Assembly (NCBI GenBank): GCA_903844635.1
Contig: CAIMUF010000043.1
Coordinates: 1-41,888 of the forward strand
Origin: an uncultured Sulfuricurvum sp.
GTDB lineage: Bacteria; Campylobacterota; Campylobacteria; Campylobacterales; Sulfurimonadaceae
Reading direction: 5' to 3'
Length of the DNA stretch: 41,888 nucleotides
In this document: in pieces, positions 22,318 to 31,298 of the stretch
Numbering within the stretch: position 1 is the first letter of the stretch
Layout of the letters: each line of letters opens with the position of its first letter
The notes under the pieces: model-generated
Database searches by the model: none
The model's input: the letters and a program-made list of their open reading frames with translations, nothing else
Told to the model about the DNA's origin: nothing
Position numbers and translations under genes: made by a program

Positions 22318-24451
22318 ACGTCTCCGTTTTCTTATTCTTGCCCTTGTTTTTATAGCGATTGGAATCACCCTTTTTATCAAATATCCGCTACAAGGCGATA
22401 TTTCTAAAGCACTTCCCGAAGATAAAGCAACGGGCATTTTATCGCTTTATAATCAGTTTGATTCGTCCAAAAAACTGCTGGTATTGGTGGAGGGATTTAC
22501 CCCGGAGAGTCTGGAAAAAGCCAATACGATAAAAGAGAAATTGTCCCAACTAAGCCAAGTGGAGAGTGTCTATTTCGGAACGTCCGATATTGACCCAAAA
22601 GTGCGGGAGTATTTGGCGAAGAACTGGTACTATTTATCGGACTTTAATGCAACCGTTTTGAGCAGGGAAGAGGTCAAAAACAGACTGGTTGCACTCTCGG
22701 CTAAAATGCTAGAGGGGGGTGCGTATACGCAAGTTGATACGACCGACCCTTTGGGATTGTTCGAAGATCCGTCGTTTATGCAAGGAGCGCAAAAAGATGG
22801 GATGATGATTGTCCCAAATAGAGGATATTGCGTCATAGCCTCTATCCGTCCCTCAGTGGGAGATATGGAGGGCTCGCGCAAACTGTATGATGAGGTGAAC
22901 ACGGCATTGGCTCCTTACAAAGAGGGAATTGTCGTTTTTAGCCCTAACTTTTACAGCGTTGAAAACTCTGCGTACATTCAAAGTGATGTGGAAAAGATTA
23001 CCGCACTTACCATCGTGATGCTTATTGGTGTCTATTTTTTCTTACTTCGTAATAAAGTGATGCTGATTTTTAGCCTGAGCACTCTTTTTCTTTCAGGACT
23101 TATGGCAATTTTAGCGGTAAAGCTGATTTTTGCGGATGTATCGATGTTGGTGGTGGCTTTTGGTGCGGGGATCGCCACGATTGCTGAAGATTATCTTTTT
23201 ATGCTTTTTTTGAATGATGATTACAAAAACCGTCGTTTTAATTGGGCTGTTTTTTGGGGATTTGTAGCGACAGAAGTGGGCTTAGGCTCTTTGACTTTTA
23301 TTGATTTTCCTCTTATTTCGCAGCTGGCACTTTTCGCCTTTATCTCGTTGGCTCTTTCGTATCTCATCTTTGCCTTTGTCTTTCCCCGATTGGCATTTTA
23401 TCATGAGGACGTACCCCAAAAAAGTGATCTGTTGTTTGAGAAATTATGCAATCTTCGCCGTATTCCTCCGAGTGTTTTTACCATTCTTTCGCTTCTTTTG
23501 GTGGCATTGTCGATGTCACATCTGACGTTTGACTCTAATTTTCGCCATTTGGATTATCAAAACGGACCCCTTTTGGAAGCCGAAAAACTGTTTGCCGAGA
23601 CGTTGGGAGAAGACCGAATTCCTATCCTTATTGAAGCTAAAAACAGTGAAGAGTTGCTAAGTCGTGCGGAAATCCTAAAAAAACACGCCCCCAGCAGTTA
23701 TTCTCTTGCGAATATGGCGCTAAGCGGTGTGAAAAGTGCTCAGCGATTGGCTCAAATCCGAAGCTATGATTTTGCCTCGCTTCGTCAAAATTTGGAAGAG
23801 ACAAGTGCGGAGGCGGGTTTTAGAAGCGGGATATTTAAAAACGCATACTTACCGCTCCAAGAGCTTTCCCCTTACACCCTCGATACTGATGCTTTGCGTG
23901 TTTTAGGTTCTGAAATACTTAAAACCAATAACGGTGTCATGAGTTTGGCGTACATCAAAACGGATGAGTTCAAAGCACTTACTCCGTATCCATTTTTCAT
24001 AGCGATTGACGCAAAAGAGATTCTGTCTCACAGTGCCACCAATGCCCTCAAAGAATTTACCACGATATTTACGATTGGATTTTCTCTTTTGCTGATGATC
24101 ATTATTGCAGTCACCCGTCGCCGTGCCCTTTATGCCCTTAACTTTCTTTTCTTTCCAATGTCAGTGATTTTAGTAATGTTTGCACTCAGCGGAAGCTTTA
24201 ATCTGATGCACCTTTTTGCCCTCTTTTTGATGATGGTGTACGGGATAGATTATGGGATTTACCTCTCACGCGGAGAGATTTCGAACTCTATGCGGGCAGT
24301 GATTTATTCATGTCTAACAACTTTTGCAGGATTTGGGGTACTGATTTTGAGCGATGTTCCTGCGGTCCATTCGATAGGTGAAGTGACGATTGTGGGGATT
24401 ATCGCAATTATGATGCTATTTTTTCAAAAAGGTGAGCAATGCCGGGTGTGA
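22292..24451 (+). CDS. MMPL/RND-family exporter of the APE cluster
   Basis: A 719-residue membrane protein with two repeats of one TM segment, a large periplasmic domain and five further TM segments (first block about 230-370, second about 590-715). GAGIATIAEDYLFMLF and MMVYGIDYGIYL are the conserved proton-path segments; the Asp/Glu there couple to the proton gradient. It probably extracts the pigment-lipid from the inner membrane for the LolA-like partner. ATG 22292 is taken; TTG at 22298 or 22304 is possible. The next gene overlaps it by 13 bp. Confidence 0.9.
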   Translation: MLLKLKHFERLRFLILALVFIAIGITLFIKYPLQGDISKALPEDKATGILSLYNQFDSSKKLLVLVEGFTPESLEKANTIKEKLSQLSQVESVYFGTSDIDPKVREYLAKNWYYLSDFNATVLSREEVKNRLVALSAKMLEGGAYTQVDTTDPLGLFEDPSFMQGAQKDGMMIVPNRGYCVIASIRPSVGDMEGSRKLYDEVNTALAPYKEGIVVFSPNFYSVENSAYIQSDVEKITALTIVMLIGVYFFLLRNKVMLIFSLSTLFLSGLMAILAVKLIFADVSMLVVAFGAGIATIAEDYLFMLFLNDDYKNRRFNWAVFWGFVATEVGLGSLTFIDFPLISQLALFAFISLALSYLIFAFVFPRLAFYHEDVPQKSDLLFEKLCNLRRIPPSVFTILSLLLVALSMSHLTFDSNFRHLDYQNGPLLEAEKLFAETLGEDRIPILIEAKNSEELLSRAEILKKHAPSSYSLANMALSGVKSAQRLAQIRSYDFASLRQNLEETSAEAGFRSGIFKNAYLPLQELSPYTLDTDALRVLGSEILKTNNGVMSLAYIKTDEFKALTPYPFFIAIDAKEILSHSATNALKEFTTIFTIGFSLLLMIIIAVTRRRALYALNFLFFPMSVILVMFALSGSFNLMHLFALFLMMVYGIDYGIYLSRGEISNSMRAVIYSCLTTFAGFGVLILSDVPAVHSIGEVTIVGIIAIMMLFFQKGEQCRV

Positions 24452-25647
24452 CAGTCCTCCAAAATGATGGCACACGAATGTGCGAGCCATTGAGTTTTGA
24501 TTCTTATGGAGAAAAAAACGACAATAGTGCTTTTGTCATCCCTTCAAATAGTAATAAAATGACGCAAATTCGAGATATTATGGATGCATTGCGCGGCGGA
24601 AATATTCCGTTGTTGTTTGATGGCACGATGATATCAAGTAGCCAAAAAGTGCAAACGTTAGTGAACGACAATGCTAAAAGTTTTAATGAATCTGCCGCCG
24701 CACTGTTTTTTACCTCAGGCACGAGCGGAAATCCTATCGGCGTGGTGAAAACACAAGAACATCTCCAGTGCGAAACATTGACTCATACCAAATGGCTAAA
24801 AGATGAAAATTTTGAGCAGTGCCTTGTGACTGTCCCCTTTTTTCACATTTATGGATTTTTATTTGGCCTTTCAGTCCCTGCGGCCCTTGGTTTAGACATT
24901 GTGACAAAGGAAGATTTCCTTCCCCATGAAATCGTCAATCTTTGCAGGAATAAATCTACTTTGTGTATTACCAATCCCGTTTTTGTCCGTGCGATGCTGA
25001 GACTCAGGGAGGATATCGATCTCTCCAAGACTCTTTTTATCAGCTCAAGCGGTCCACTGGAACCTCACGAAGCATCGGCATTCGAGGAAAAATATTCCAC
25101 ACGGCTGACGCAGCTTTATGGTTCTAGTGAAACAGGCGGAATTGCGATACGCTCTGGAGGAAGCTGTGTATGGACACCATTGGACGGCGTAGGAATCTCA
25201 GAAGACGATGGTGTTTTATGTGTGGAATCTCCGTTTGTTTCAAGTACTGTGTATGATGAAACTTTCATTGCTATTCCATCTCCTTTTCGAACCACGGATA
25301 TTATAGAAATGGCCGACAATGGATTTAAAATCACAGGGCGGGCCAGTGAATTGGTAAAAATCGGAGGAAAACGACTTTCCATCGTAGAAATTGAGACATT
25401 TTTAGAAAAAATGGAGGGGATTGATGAGGCGTTAGGGTTTGTTGAATATCATCCCGAACAGCTTCGCGGAGAGAGTTTAACGCTTTATCTGGTAGGAGAT
25501 GAGACGAAAATTCATAAAACTATTCTCAAAAAAGCGCTTCATGATTATTTTGGCGGGATTCACATCGAGAGTAAAATCATAATGATGGAAAAAATCGAAA
25601 AGACCGCCATGGGGAAAAAGATTCGCTCACGACTGGTGACGTTATAG
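24439..25647 (+). CDS. Acyl/aryl-ACP ligase (ApeH-like AMP-forming)
   Basis: A 402-residue ANL-family enzyme that adenylates a carboxylic acid and loads it on an ACP. The P-loop FTSGTSGNPIG begins near Thr92, then PFFHIYG, YGSSETGG (A5), FRTTDI (A7), KIGGKRLS (A8) and the C-terminal Lys393 in MGKKIR (A10). It is shorter than stand-alone acyl-CoA synthetases. It likely activates the cinnamate-type acid made by the lyase at 9257 as polyene starter. Its TAG abuts the TAA of the opposite-strand dehydratase with no intervening base. Confidence 0.9.
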   Translation: MPGVTVLQNDGTRMCEPLSFDSYGEKNDNSAFVIPSNSNKMTQIRDIMDALRGGNIPLLFDGTMISSSQKVQTLVNDNAKSFNESAAALFFTSGTSGNPIGVVKTQEHLQCETLTHTKWLKDENFEQCLVTVPFFHIYGFLFGLSVPAALGLDIVTKEDFLPHEIVNLCRNKSTLCITNPVFVRAMLRLREDIDLSKTLFISSSGPLEPHEASAFEEKYSTRLTQLYGSSETGGIAIRSGGSCVWTPLDGVGISEDDGVLCVESPFVSSTVYDETFIAIPSPFRTTDIIEMADNGFKITGRASELVKIGGKRLSIVEIETFLEKMEGIDEALGFVEYHPEQLRGESLTLYLVGDETKIHKTILKKALHDYFGGIHIESKIIMMEKIEKTAMGKKIRSRLVTL

Positions 25648-26010
25648 TTAGAGTGACGTATAAAACACTGCAATTTCACCTGTTGCAACAGGGTTTTGTG
25701 AAGCGTTAGAGATGGCATTAAATTCAAAAAGATAGGAATCGTTAAACGAATGTTTGAGGGTGACGGTAGTGTCAAAATGAAGAGTATCAGTCTTGTTGCA
25801 GAGTTTAATATTTCGAAAAGATGAGACCACTCCGGCATTACAGTTGGGAGAAAGGGGAAAAAAACTTGTACCCTGAGCGGCGGCTTCGCAAAACATGGCA
25901 AGCGTTGGGACGAGAGGAAAGCGGGTTTCGAAGGTCACTTGCGTTTCATTTTGTTCTGAAAGCTGCCCAATAAAAATAAGGGGTTCTTTGTGAGGTAAGC
26001 GACTGTTCAT
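25648..26010 (-). CDS. Hotdog-fold dehydratase (ApeP-like)
   Basis: A 120-residue minus-strand hotdog protein. MNSRLPHKEPLIFIGQL at the start (His7) and FCEAAAQG with Glu42 match the predicted 3-hydroxyacyl-ACP dehydratases of APE clusters, where ApeI and ApeP work as a pair. The partner here would be the protein encoded at 8199. Its location about 17 kb from that partner and on the other strand is notable. The 63-bp gap to DarA is divergent and must hold both promoters. Confidence 0.82.
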   Translation of the reverse strand: MNSRLPHKEPLIFIGQLSEQNETQVTFETRFPLVPTLAMFCEAAAQGTSFFPLSPNCNAGVVSSFRNIKLCNKTDTLHFDTTVTLKHSFNDSYLFEFNAISNASQNPVATGEIAVFYTSL

Positions 26011-26073
26011 AAAATGAGTCCTGACTTTTTAGAGAAATGGTAGAATAAACTTACTTAAATACGAGGTATTACA

Positions 26074-26994
26074 ATGTCCAAACGGATTCTGGTCGTCTAT
26101 TATTCACAAAGCGGACAATTGGAAAATGTTCTCACCGCCATGCTGCATCCATTGATACTTGCTGATACGGTCGAGGTGACGATGTTACCATTACGCCCAA
26201 CGGAAGATTTTGTCTTTCCATGGTCTTTTTGGAAGTTTTTTGATGCGTTTCCTGAATCGGTTTATTGTGATGCGTTGCCTAATGTCCCATTCGAGCTTAT
26301 TGACTCTGAAAGCTTTGATCTGATTATTATCGGATATCAACCGTGGTTTCTTTCACCCTCGTTGCCCATTAGTGCCTTTATGAAATCCGATCAAGCGAAA
26401 GTCATTTTAAAAAATAAACCCGTTGTCACCGTCATAGCCTGCCGTAATATGTGGATAGAAGCCCAAAAAACCATGAAAGAGCTTTTGTTATCGTGTGAAG
26501 CACGTCTTATTGATAATGTTGTGCTAAGTGATCAAAGCGGTCCATTGGAGAGTTTTATTACGACCCCTCGTTGGATGCTTACCGGAAAACGTGAATCGTT
26601 TTGGGGATTGTCGGCGGCGGGTATTTCGGATGATGTTATCCAAAAAAGCAGCCGTTTTGGAGAAGCGATTTTGTCAGGACTTATCAGCAATAAAGAAGTT
26701 GAGAATACCCCGATGCTCACTGGTTTGGGTGCGGTGTGTGTTGATCCACGTTTTATTGCCTCTGAAAAGATAGGGAAACGGAGTTTTCGGATTTGGGGTA
26801 AGCTTATTCGGCTGTTTGGAAAAAGAGGTTCATGGAGCAGACGTCCAGTATTGGGTATCTATGTTCTTTTTCTAATAACATTGATTGTGAGTGTTGTTCC
26901 CCTAAATATGGCATTACAAAGCATTATTAGACGTTTATTTAAAGGAAAAATAGATAAAATAATACAAAGTATAGAAGCTCCTTCAGGCAAATAG
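26074..26994 (+). CDS. darA: Dialkylresorcinol condensing enzyme, DarA-like
   Basis: A 306-residue protein with a flavodoxin-like N-terminal domain (RILVVYYSQSGQLENVL, then LIIIGYQPWFLSPSLPI) and a hydrophobic C-terminal segment (about 266-287, LGIYVLFLITLIVSVVPL). This length and layout match DarA, which acts with DarB to cyclise and aromatise two acyl chains into a dialkylresorcinol. GAGG lies upstream of the ATG. A DarB-type KAS III gene follows 12 bp after its stop, the order seen in known dar loci. The gene name rests on recognition of the pair; a generic flavodoxin is less likely. Confidence 0.85.
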   Translation: MSKRILVVYYSQSGQLENVLTAMLHPLILADTVEVTMLPLRPTEDFVFPWSFWKFFDAFPESVYCDALPNVPFELIDSESFDLIIIGYQPWFLSPSLPISAFMKSDQAKVILKNKPVVTVIACRNMWIEAQKTMKELLLSCEARLIDNVVLSDQSGPLESFITTPRWMLTGKRESFWGLSAAGISDDVIQKSSRFGEAILSGLISNKEVENTPMLTGLGAVCVDPRFIASEKIGKRSFRIWGKLIRLFGKRGSWSRRPVLGIYVLFLITLIVSVVPLNMALQSIIRRLFKGKIDKIIQSIEAPSGK

Positions 26995-27006
26995 GTTTAA
27001 GACACT

Positions 27007-28149
27007 ATGAACAATGTATATATTACAAAAATGACCGCATTTTTACCCAATGACCCGGTATCTAATGATCAAATAGAAGAGGTTCTAGGGGCTGTAGGCG
27101 GTGTAAAATCCCGCGCTAAAAATGTCGTTTTGCGTAGTAATGGTATTAAGACTCGTCATTATATTCTTGACCCAAAAACACGACAGCCACTTTTTACCAA
27201 TGCCTCTATGACAGCTCAGGCAATTCGCGCGCTGGAAGATGAGACGTTTAGCTTAGACGAGATTGGATGTTTGGCGTGCGGTACGACGTCTCCTGACCAT
27301 CTTATGCCCAACCATGCGCTTATGACACAAGGAGAGCTAGGATTACATGCCTGTGAGGCGATTGCTACGTCGGGTATTTGCCTTAGCGGAATCACAGCGA
27401 TGAAATATGCCTATATGACAGTGGCCTGCGGTGAGTATACCAGCGCTGTATCGACAGGTTCTGAAATTTCATCGATGGGGATGAGAGCGGAAATGTTTAC
27501 ATGTGATGCTCAGGATAGTGAGAGTATTGAAAAGCGTCCTGAAATTGCATTTGGAAAAGATTTTTTGCGCTGGATGCTTTCCGATGGCGCAGGCTGTGCA
27601 CTGTTACAAGCCGCTCCAAATCCCCAAGGACTTTCACTGAAAATAAAATGGATCGATATCCTCTCGTATGCTGGGGAGATGCCGACATGTATGGTCAGTG
27701 GAGCACTTCAAGATAATGAGGGTAACTATCAGCCGTGGAGAGAGCTTGATCCCACTCTTTGGCGTGAGAAAACAGTCTTTGCCGTAGAGCAAGACGTCAA
27801 ACTTCTGAATGAAAATATTGTCCATTACACGGTGGAAAAACCGCTTCAAAGTATTATAAAAAAACGAAATTTGAGAGCAGATGAGATCGATTATTTCTTG
27901 CCCCATTATTCCTCAGAGTATTTTCGGGACAAGATGGCATTAGGATTGGAAAAGGTTGGTTCTGCCATACCGAGTGAAAAGTGGTTTACGAATCTGACCC
28001 AAAAAGGGAATACGGGAAGTGCGTCCATTTATATTATTCTCGAAGAATTGTTTAATTCCGGCAAGCTTCAAATCGGTGAAAAAATTCTCTGTTTTATTCC
28101 GGAAAGCGGACGTTTTTCGACCGCATTTATGTTGCTTGAGGTGGTATAA
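27007..28149 (+). CDS. darB: DarB-type beta-ketoacyl synthase III
   Basis: A 380-residue KAS III-fold enzyme with a complete Cys-His-Asn triad: Cys125 in SGICLSGITA, His300 in FLPHYSSEYF and Asn335 in KGNTGSASIYI. It differs from housekeeping FabH (about 320 residues) in length and surroundings. In DAR synthesis DarB condenses a beta-ketoacyl-ACP with an enone-type partner, and DarA finishes the ring. It is next to darA and followed directly by a small gene and a BtrH-like acyltransferase. Confidence 0.88.
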   Translation: MNNVYITKMTAFLPNDPVSNDQIEEVLGAVGGVKSRAKNVVLRSNGIKTRHYILDPKTRQPLFTNASMTAQAIRALEDETFSLDEIGCLACGTTSPDHLMPNHALMTQGELGLHACEAIATSGICLSGITAMKYAYMTVACGEYTSAVSTGSEISSMGMRAEMFTCDAQDSESIEKRPEIAFGKDFLRWMLSDGAGCALLQAAPNPQGLSLKIKWIDILSYAGEMPTCMVSGALQDNEGNYQPWRELDPTLWREKTVFAVEQDVKLLNENIVHYTVEKPLQSIIKKRNLRADEIDYFLPHYSSEYFRDKMALGLEKVGSAIPSEKWFTNLTQKGNTGSASIYIILEELFNSGKLQIGEKILCFIPESGRFSTAFMLLEVV

Positions 28150-28554
28150 ATGAAAAGAGACGAAGCACCGCAGGATAATATCGCCATGTATCATGGGGGA
28201 CGAAAGGCCCTTTATGCAGTAGCGGATGAAGGAAAATTTGAGATTACGCAAAGCAGTGGGTGGAGTGTTGAAGAGATGGCAACATTGCAAGCAGTAGATG
28301 AGTTTGAGCGTTTGGAGCGTGAAGCATATCGTGAGTTTAGCGAAGGGAAAAATTCACCATTAGGTGTTTGGATGTATCGTCGTCGTATGAGTATTGCCAC
28401 GTTATCCCAATGTTCAGATTTTTGGCAATGGAGTATCAATCGTCATCTAAAACCCGATGTTTTTAAGAGACTAAGCCCCAAAAAAATTGCTCTTTATTGT
28501 GATGTTTTCGATATAACAGCCGCAGAACTATTCAATCCAAAGGAGCCAAAATGA
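28150..28554 (+). CDS. Unknown 134-residue protein in the DAR module
   Basis: I do not recognise a named family. The C-terminal half (about 77-130, PLGVWMYRRRMSIATLSQ to YCDVFDITAAELFNP) resembles the helical pattern of XRE-type HTH proteins, with the final helix and 'AAELFNP' similar to their ends. The N-terminal half is charged and has no motif. It sits without a gap between darB and the BtrH-like gene and overlaps the latter (ATGA, 28551-28554), so it is made together with them. It could be a small regulator or an assembly partner of the condensing enzymes. Confidence 0.75.
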   Translation: MKRDEAPQDNIAMYHGGRKALYAVADEGKFEITQSSGWSVEEMATLQAVDEFERLEREAYREFSEGKNSPLGVWMYRRRMSIATLSQCSDFWQWSINRHLKPDVFKRLSPKKIALYCDVFDITAAELFNPKEPK

Positions 28555-29543
28555 GTAAGGCGTTTGTTCATAGTCATGCGGCACATTGCGAAAGCGGTGT
28601 CGTTTCATCGCTCCTTACACACGCAGGGTATCCTATCAGTGAGGCGATGGCGTTTGGCATCGGAAATGGGTTGACATTTGCCTATTTACCGATTGTAAAA
28701 ATCGATGGAATGCCTCTTGTCGCGTATCGAATGCCGCCCAAAAGTATCCTCAAAACGGTCGAAAAAAGACTGGGCCTTGAGGTTAAAATCAAAAAATATT
28801 CCAATCCTCAAAGCGCCCGTGAGGATTTGATAAAAATGGTGGATGCGGGTAAATTCGTGGGGCTGCAAACGTCCGTCTTTTATCTCCCTTATTTTCCTCC
28901 GGAGATGCGGTTTCATTTTAATGCTCATAATTTAGTGGTATATGGGAAAAATGATACGGGATTTTTAATCAGTGACCCGGTGTTCGAGCATCCTGTGGAA
29001 GCAGAGTTTAATGCACTGGATAAAGCCCGTTTTGCCCGTGGAGTATTTGCTCCCAAGGGTGCGTGTTATACGATAGAAAAAATTCCTGAAAGAATTGATT
29101 TGGCAAAAGCGATTAAAAAAGCCATCAACCGTACTTGTAATATGATGCTTTATACTCCTTTCCCGTGGGTGGGATTACGTGGTATCGGGATGATGAAACG
29201 TGCTATTCTCAAACTTCCAACTCATCCTCATAAACGGTATGCTTCTTTGTATTTAGGGCATATTATCCGAATGCAAGAAGAGATAGGGACGGGCGGGGGC
29301 GGATTTCGTTTGATGTATGCAGCCTTTTTGTCTGAGTGTGCAGAGGTACTTGGGCGTGAGGAACTAAAAACTGCATCGTCTATGATGGGTGAGGTTGGGG
29401 ATAAATGGAGAGTATTCGCACTCTCGTGCTCTAAAGCGTGTAAAGGAAATGAATACTCCGTTGAAGAAATTGCCCAAAAACTTCAGGAATGCAGAGACAG
29501 TGAAGAGCGTGTATATCGTTTTTTAAAAGGGTTGAAATTATGA
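28551..29543 (+). CDS. BtrH-like acyl-ACP acyltransferase
   Basis: A 330-residue protein of the BtrH N-terminal/DUF4872 type. BtrH moves an acyl group from an ACP to a hydroxyl or amine acceptor in butirosin synthesis. The papain-like start is visible: Cys13 in HAAHCESGVVSSLL, His126 in FNAHNLVVYG and Asp142 in ISDPVF are the likely catalytic residues. In this cluster the obvious reaction is transfer of the finished aryl polyene from ACP to a resorcinol hydroxyl, giving the flexirubin-type ester. That role is an inference. It overlaps the next ketosynthase gene (ATGA, 29540-29543). Confidence 0.82.
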   Translation: MSKAFVHSHAAHCESGVVSSLLTHAGYPISEAMAFGIGNGLTFAYLPIVKIDGMPLVAYRMPPKSILKTVEKRLGLEVKIKKYSNPQSAREDLIKMVDAGKFVGLQTSVFYLPYFPPEMRFHFNAHNLVVYGKNDTGFLISDPVFEHPVEAEFNALDKARFARGVFAPKGACYTIEKIPERIDLAKAIKKAINRTCNMMLYTPFPWVGLRGIGMMKRAILKLPTHPHKRYASLYLGHIIRMQEEIGTGGGGFRLMYAAFLSECAEVLGREELKTASSMMGEVGDKWRVFALSCSKACKGNEYSVEEIAQKLQECRDSEERVYRFLKGLKL

Positions 29544-30658
29544 AGCTTGCGAATAAAGTTTACCTAAATGCCTTTAGTTGCGTATGTGCAGCAGGCCTGA
29601 ATATCGAAGAAATTTTTGAGACACTGCTTCGTGGAAACTCTGCAATTACGAACCAAAGCGGTTATGTCGACGGTGCGGTTATGCCTTTAGGTAAGATACC
29701 AAGTGAAGATGATTTTTTCGAGTTGTTAGAGGAAAATGTAGCATCGCTCCTTACTAAAACTCCATGGTTAGTTCCCAGTGAGACGATTGTCTTGGTTGGT
29801 TCTTCGGTGGGAGGGATGTGTGTAGCCGAGAAGATGTTTTTTACTGAGAGTAACTTCAAAAATATCACTGTTGAAGAACTCTCCATTCGTGCTATTGCGG
29901 ATAAAGTTGTAGAAAAATTTGGCTTTAAATCGGCATTATCCTTTTCAACGGCCTGCACGAGCAGTTCTATTGCTATTGATTTTGCTTACGATTTGATAAC
30001 TCAAAGGCTTTATAAAACGGTAGTGGTCATCGGTGCGGATGAGCTAAGCCGTTCTGCCGTCAATGGTTTTGACAGACTAGGGATTGCTTCACATTCTCCC
30101 ACGCGCCCTTTTGATGTGCAACGTAATGGTATCAACGTAGCGGAGGGGATAGCGGTATTGGCTCTTTCTTCTTCGAAGACATTGCAGTGCGTTGAAATTA
30201 TGGGGTGCGGGGTAAGTTCCGATGCCTATAATATCACTCATCCGCATCCCCAAGGCGAGGGGGCGATGGCTGCCATGAACCAAGCATTGCAAGCCGCTGG
30301 GATAGATGCTTCTAGTATCGATTATATCAATGCGCATGGGACGGGGACGATTGCTAACGATGAGATTGAGAGTGCTTCCATTGAAAAACTTTTTGGCAGA
30401 CATCCTTTTGTTGTTTCAACTAAAGCCGTTACGGGGCATACTTTAGGGGCTTGCGGTGCATTGGAAGCGGCGATTAGTGCGATGAGTATTATCCATAACA
30501 TCATACCTGCGTGTACCAATCTCACAACACCGGTCAATGGTTCACTTTCACATCCGTTAGAGTCAATACAGACAGAAGTTAATTATGTACTTTCGAATGC
30601 TTTTGGTTTTGGCGGCGGTAATGTGTCACTTGTATTAGGAAAAGTTTATGCAGATTAA
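29540..30658 (+). CDS. Beta-ketoacyl-ACP synthase, APE/DAR cluster
   Basis: A 372-residue condensing enzyme with Cys139 in STACTSSSIAID, His266 in NAHGTGTIAND and His300 in TGHTLGACGALEA, all intact. It is the third elongating ketosynthase of the cluster. Its 3' end overlaps by 11 bp with a Cys-less ketosynthase-like gene, so the pair repeats the KS plus chain-length-factor layout at 17526-19480. One pair may extend the polyene and the other make the beta-ketoacyl chain for DarB. Confidence 0.9.
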   Translation: MKLANKVYLNAFSCVCAAGLNIEEIFETLLRGNSAITNQSGYVDGAVMPLGKIPSEDDFFELLEENVASLLTKTPWLVPSETIVLVGSSVGGMCVAEKMFFTESNFKNITVEELSIRAIADKVVEKFGFKSALSFSTACTSSSIAIDFAYDLITQRLYKTVVVIGADELSRSAVNGFDRLGIASHSPTRPFDVQRNGINVAEGIAVLALSSSKTLQCVEIMGCGVSSDAYNITHPHPQGEGAMAAMNQALQAAGIDASSIDYINAHGTGTIANDEIESASIEKLFGRHPFVVSTKAVTGHTLGACGALEAAISAMSIIHNIIPACTNLTTPVNGSLSHPLESIQTEVNYVLSNAFGFGGGNVSLVLGKVYAD

Positions 30659-31298
30659 TTTAGAAATACTTGGCTTCGCTACGGTTGAAGATCCTCAAAA
30701 ATGTACGACGTTAAATGAAAAAACTGTAGTAAGCGATATGATGTTGCGCAGACGATTGACCCGTAATGCCCGTATGGCTCTTTATTTAACCGATCAAATT
30801 GGTGATTTTACTTCTCCTATTGTCATTGGTAATGCATATGGAGAAGTATCTGAAACATTTGATATTCTCCGTTGTATCGCTGCCAATGAAACTGTAAGTC
30901 CTACCGCATTTCAAAATTCCGTGCACAATACCCCAGCATCTTATCTCTCTATTGTTGGGCAAAACAAGGGATATATTACGACCGTAAGTGATTTACACGA
31001 AACCTCTGCTTCGGTCTTAAAAGTGGGTGCGGTCAAATCTCTCACCTTCGAAACATTGCTCCTTATTGTCAGTGACTCCATTGATTTTGAGCGAGTTGAA
31101 GAACTCAATCGTTGCGGTATAACACTAAAAGAGTGCGCAGTAGCATTACAAGTACGTCATAGTCAAAAAGAGGCGACAATGACATTGAGCGGTAAAGCAT
31201 ATGACGGATATTCGCCGAGCATTTGGGCTATGCTGGAAATTATTGAAAAAATGGTTGAAAGCAATGGTTCTGAGGTTATTGTCGCTATCGAGATTTAA
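30648..31298 (+). CDS. Short Cys-less ketosynthase-like protein
   Basis: A 216-residue protein of the short 'beta-ketoacyl synthase N-terminal' type. Recognisable parts are FTSPIVIGNAYGEVSETFDIL, SPTAFQNSVHNTPASYLSI and TTVSDLHETSASVLKVGAV. In the last segment the nucleophile position holds no Cys. TAFQNSVHNTPAS is typical of these chain-length-factor-like proteins in APE clusters. It probably pairs with the KS encoded just before it. It ends the plus-strand cluster, with its stop overlapping the opposite-strand hydrolase gene by four bases. Confidence 0.82.
   Translation: MQINLEILGFATVEDPQKCTTLNEKTVVSDMMLRRRLTRNARMALYLTDQIGDFTSPIVIGNAYGEVSETFDILRCIAANETVSPTAFQNSVHNTPASYLSIVGQNKGYITTVSDLHETSASVLKVGAVKSLTFETLLLIVSDSIDFERVEELNRCGITLKECAVALQVRHSQKEATMTLSGKAYDGYSPSIWAMLEIIEKMVESNGSEVIVAIEI

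Noticed and set aside
27007-28149. Housekeeping FabH
   Set aside because: It is about 60 residues longer than FabH and is adjacent to darA, so DarB fits better.
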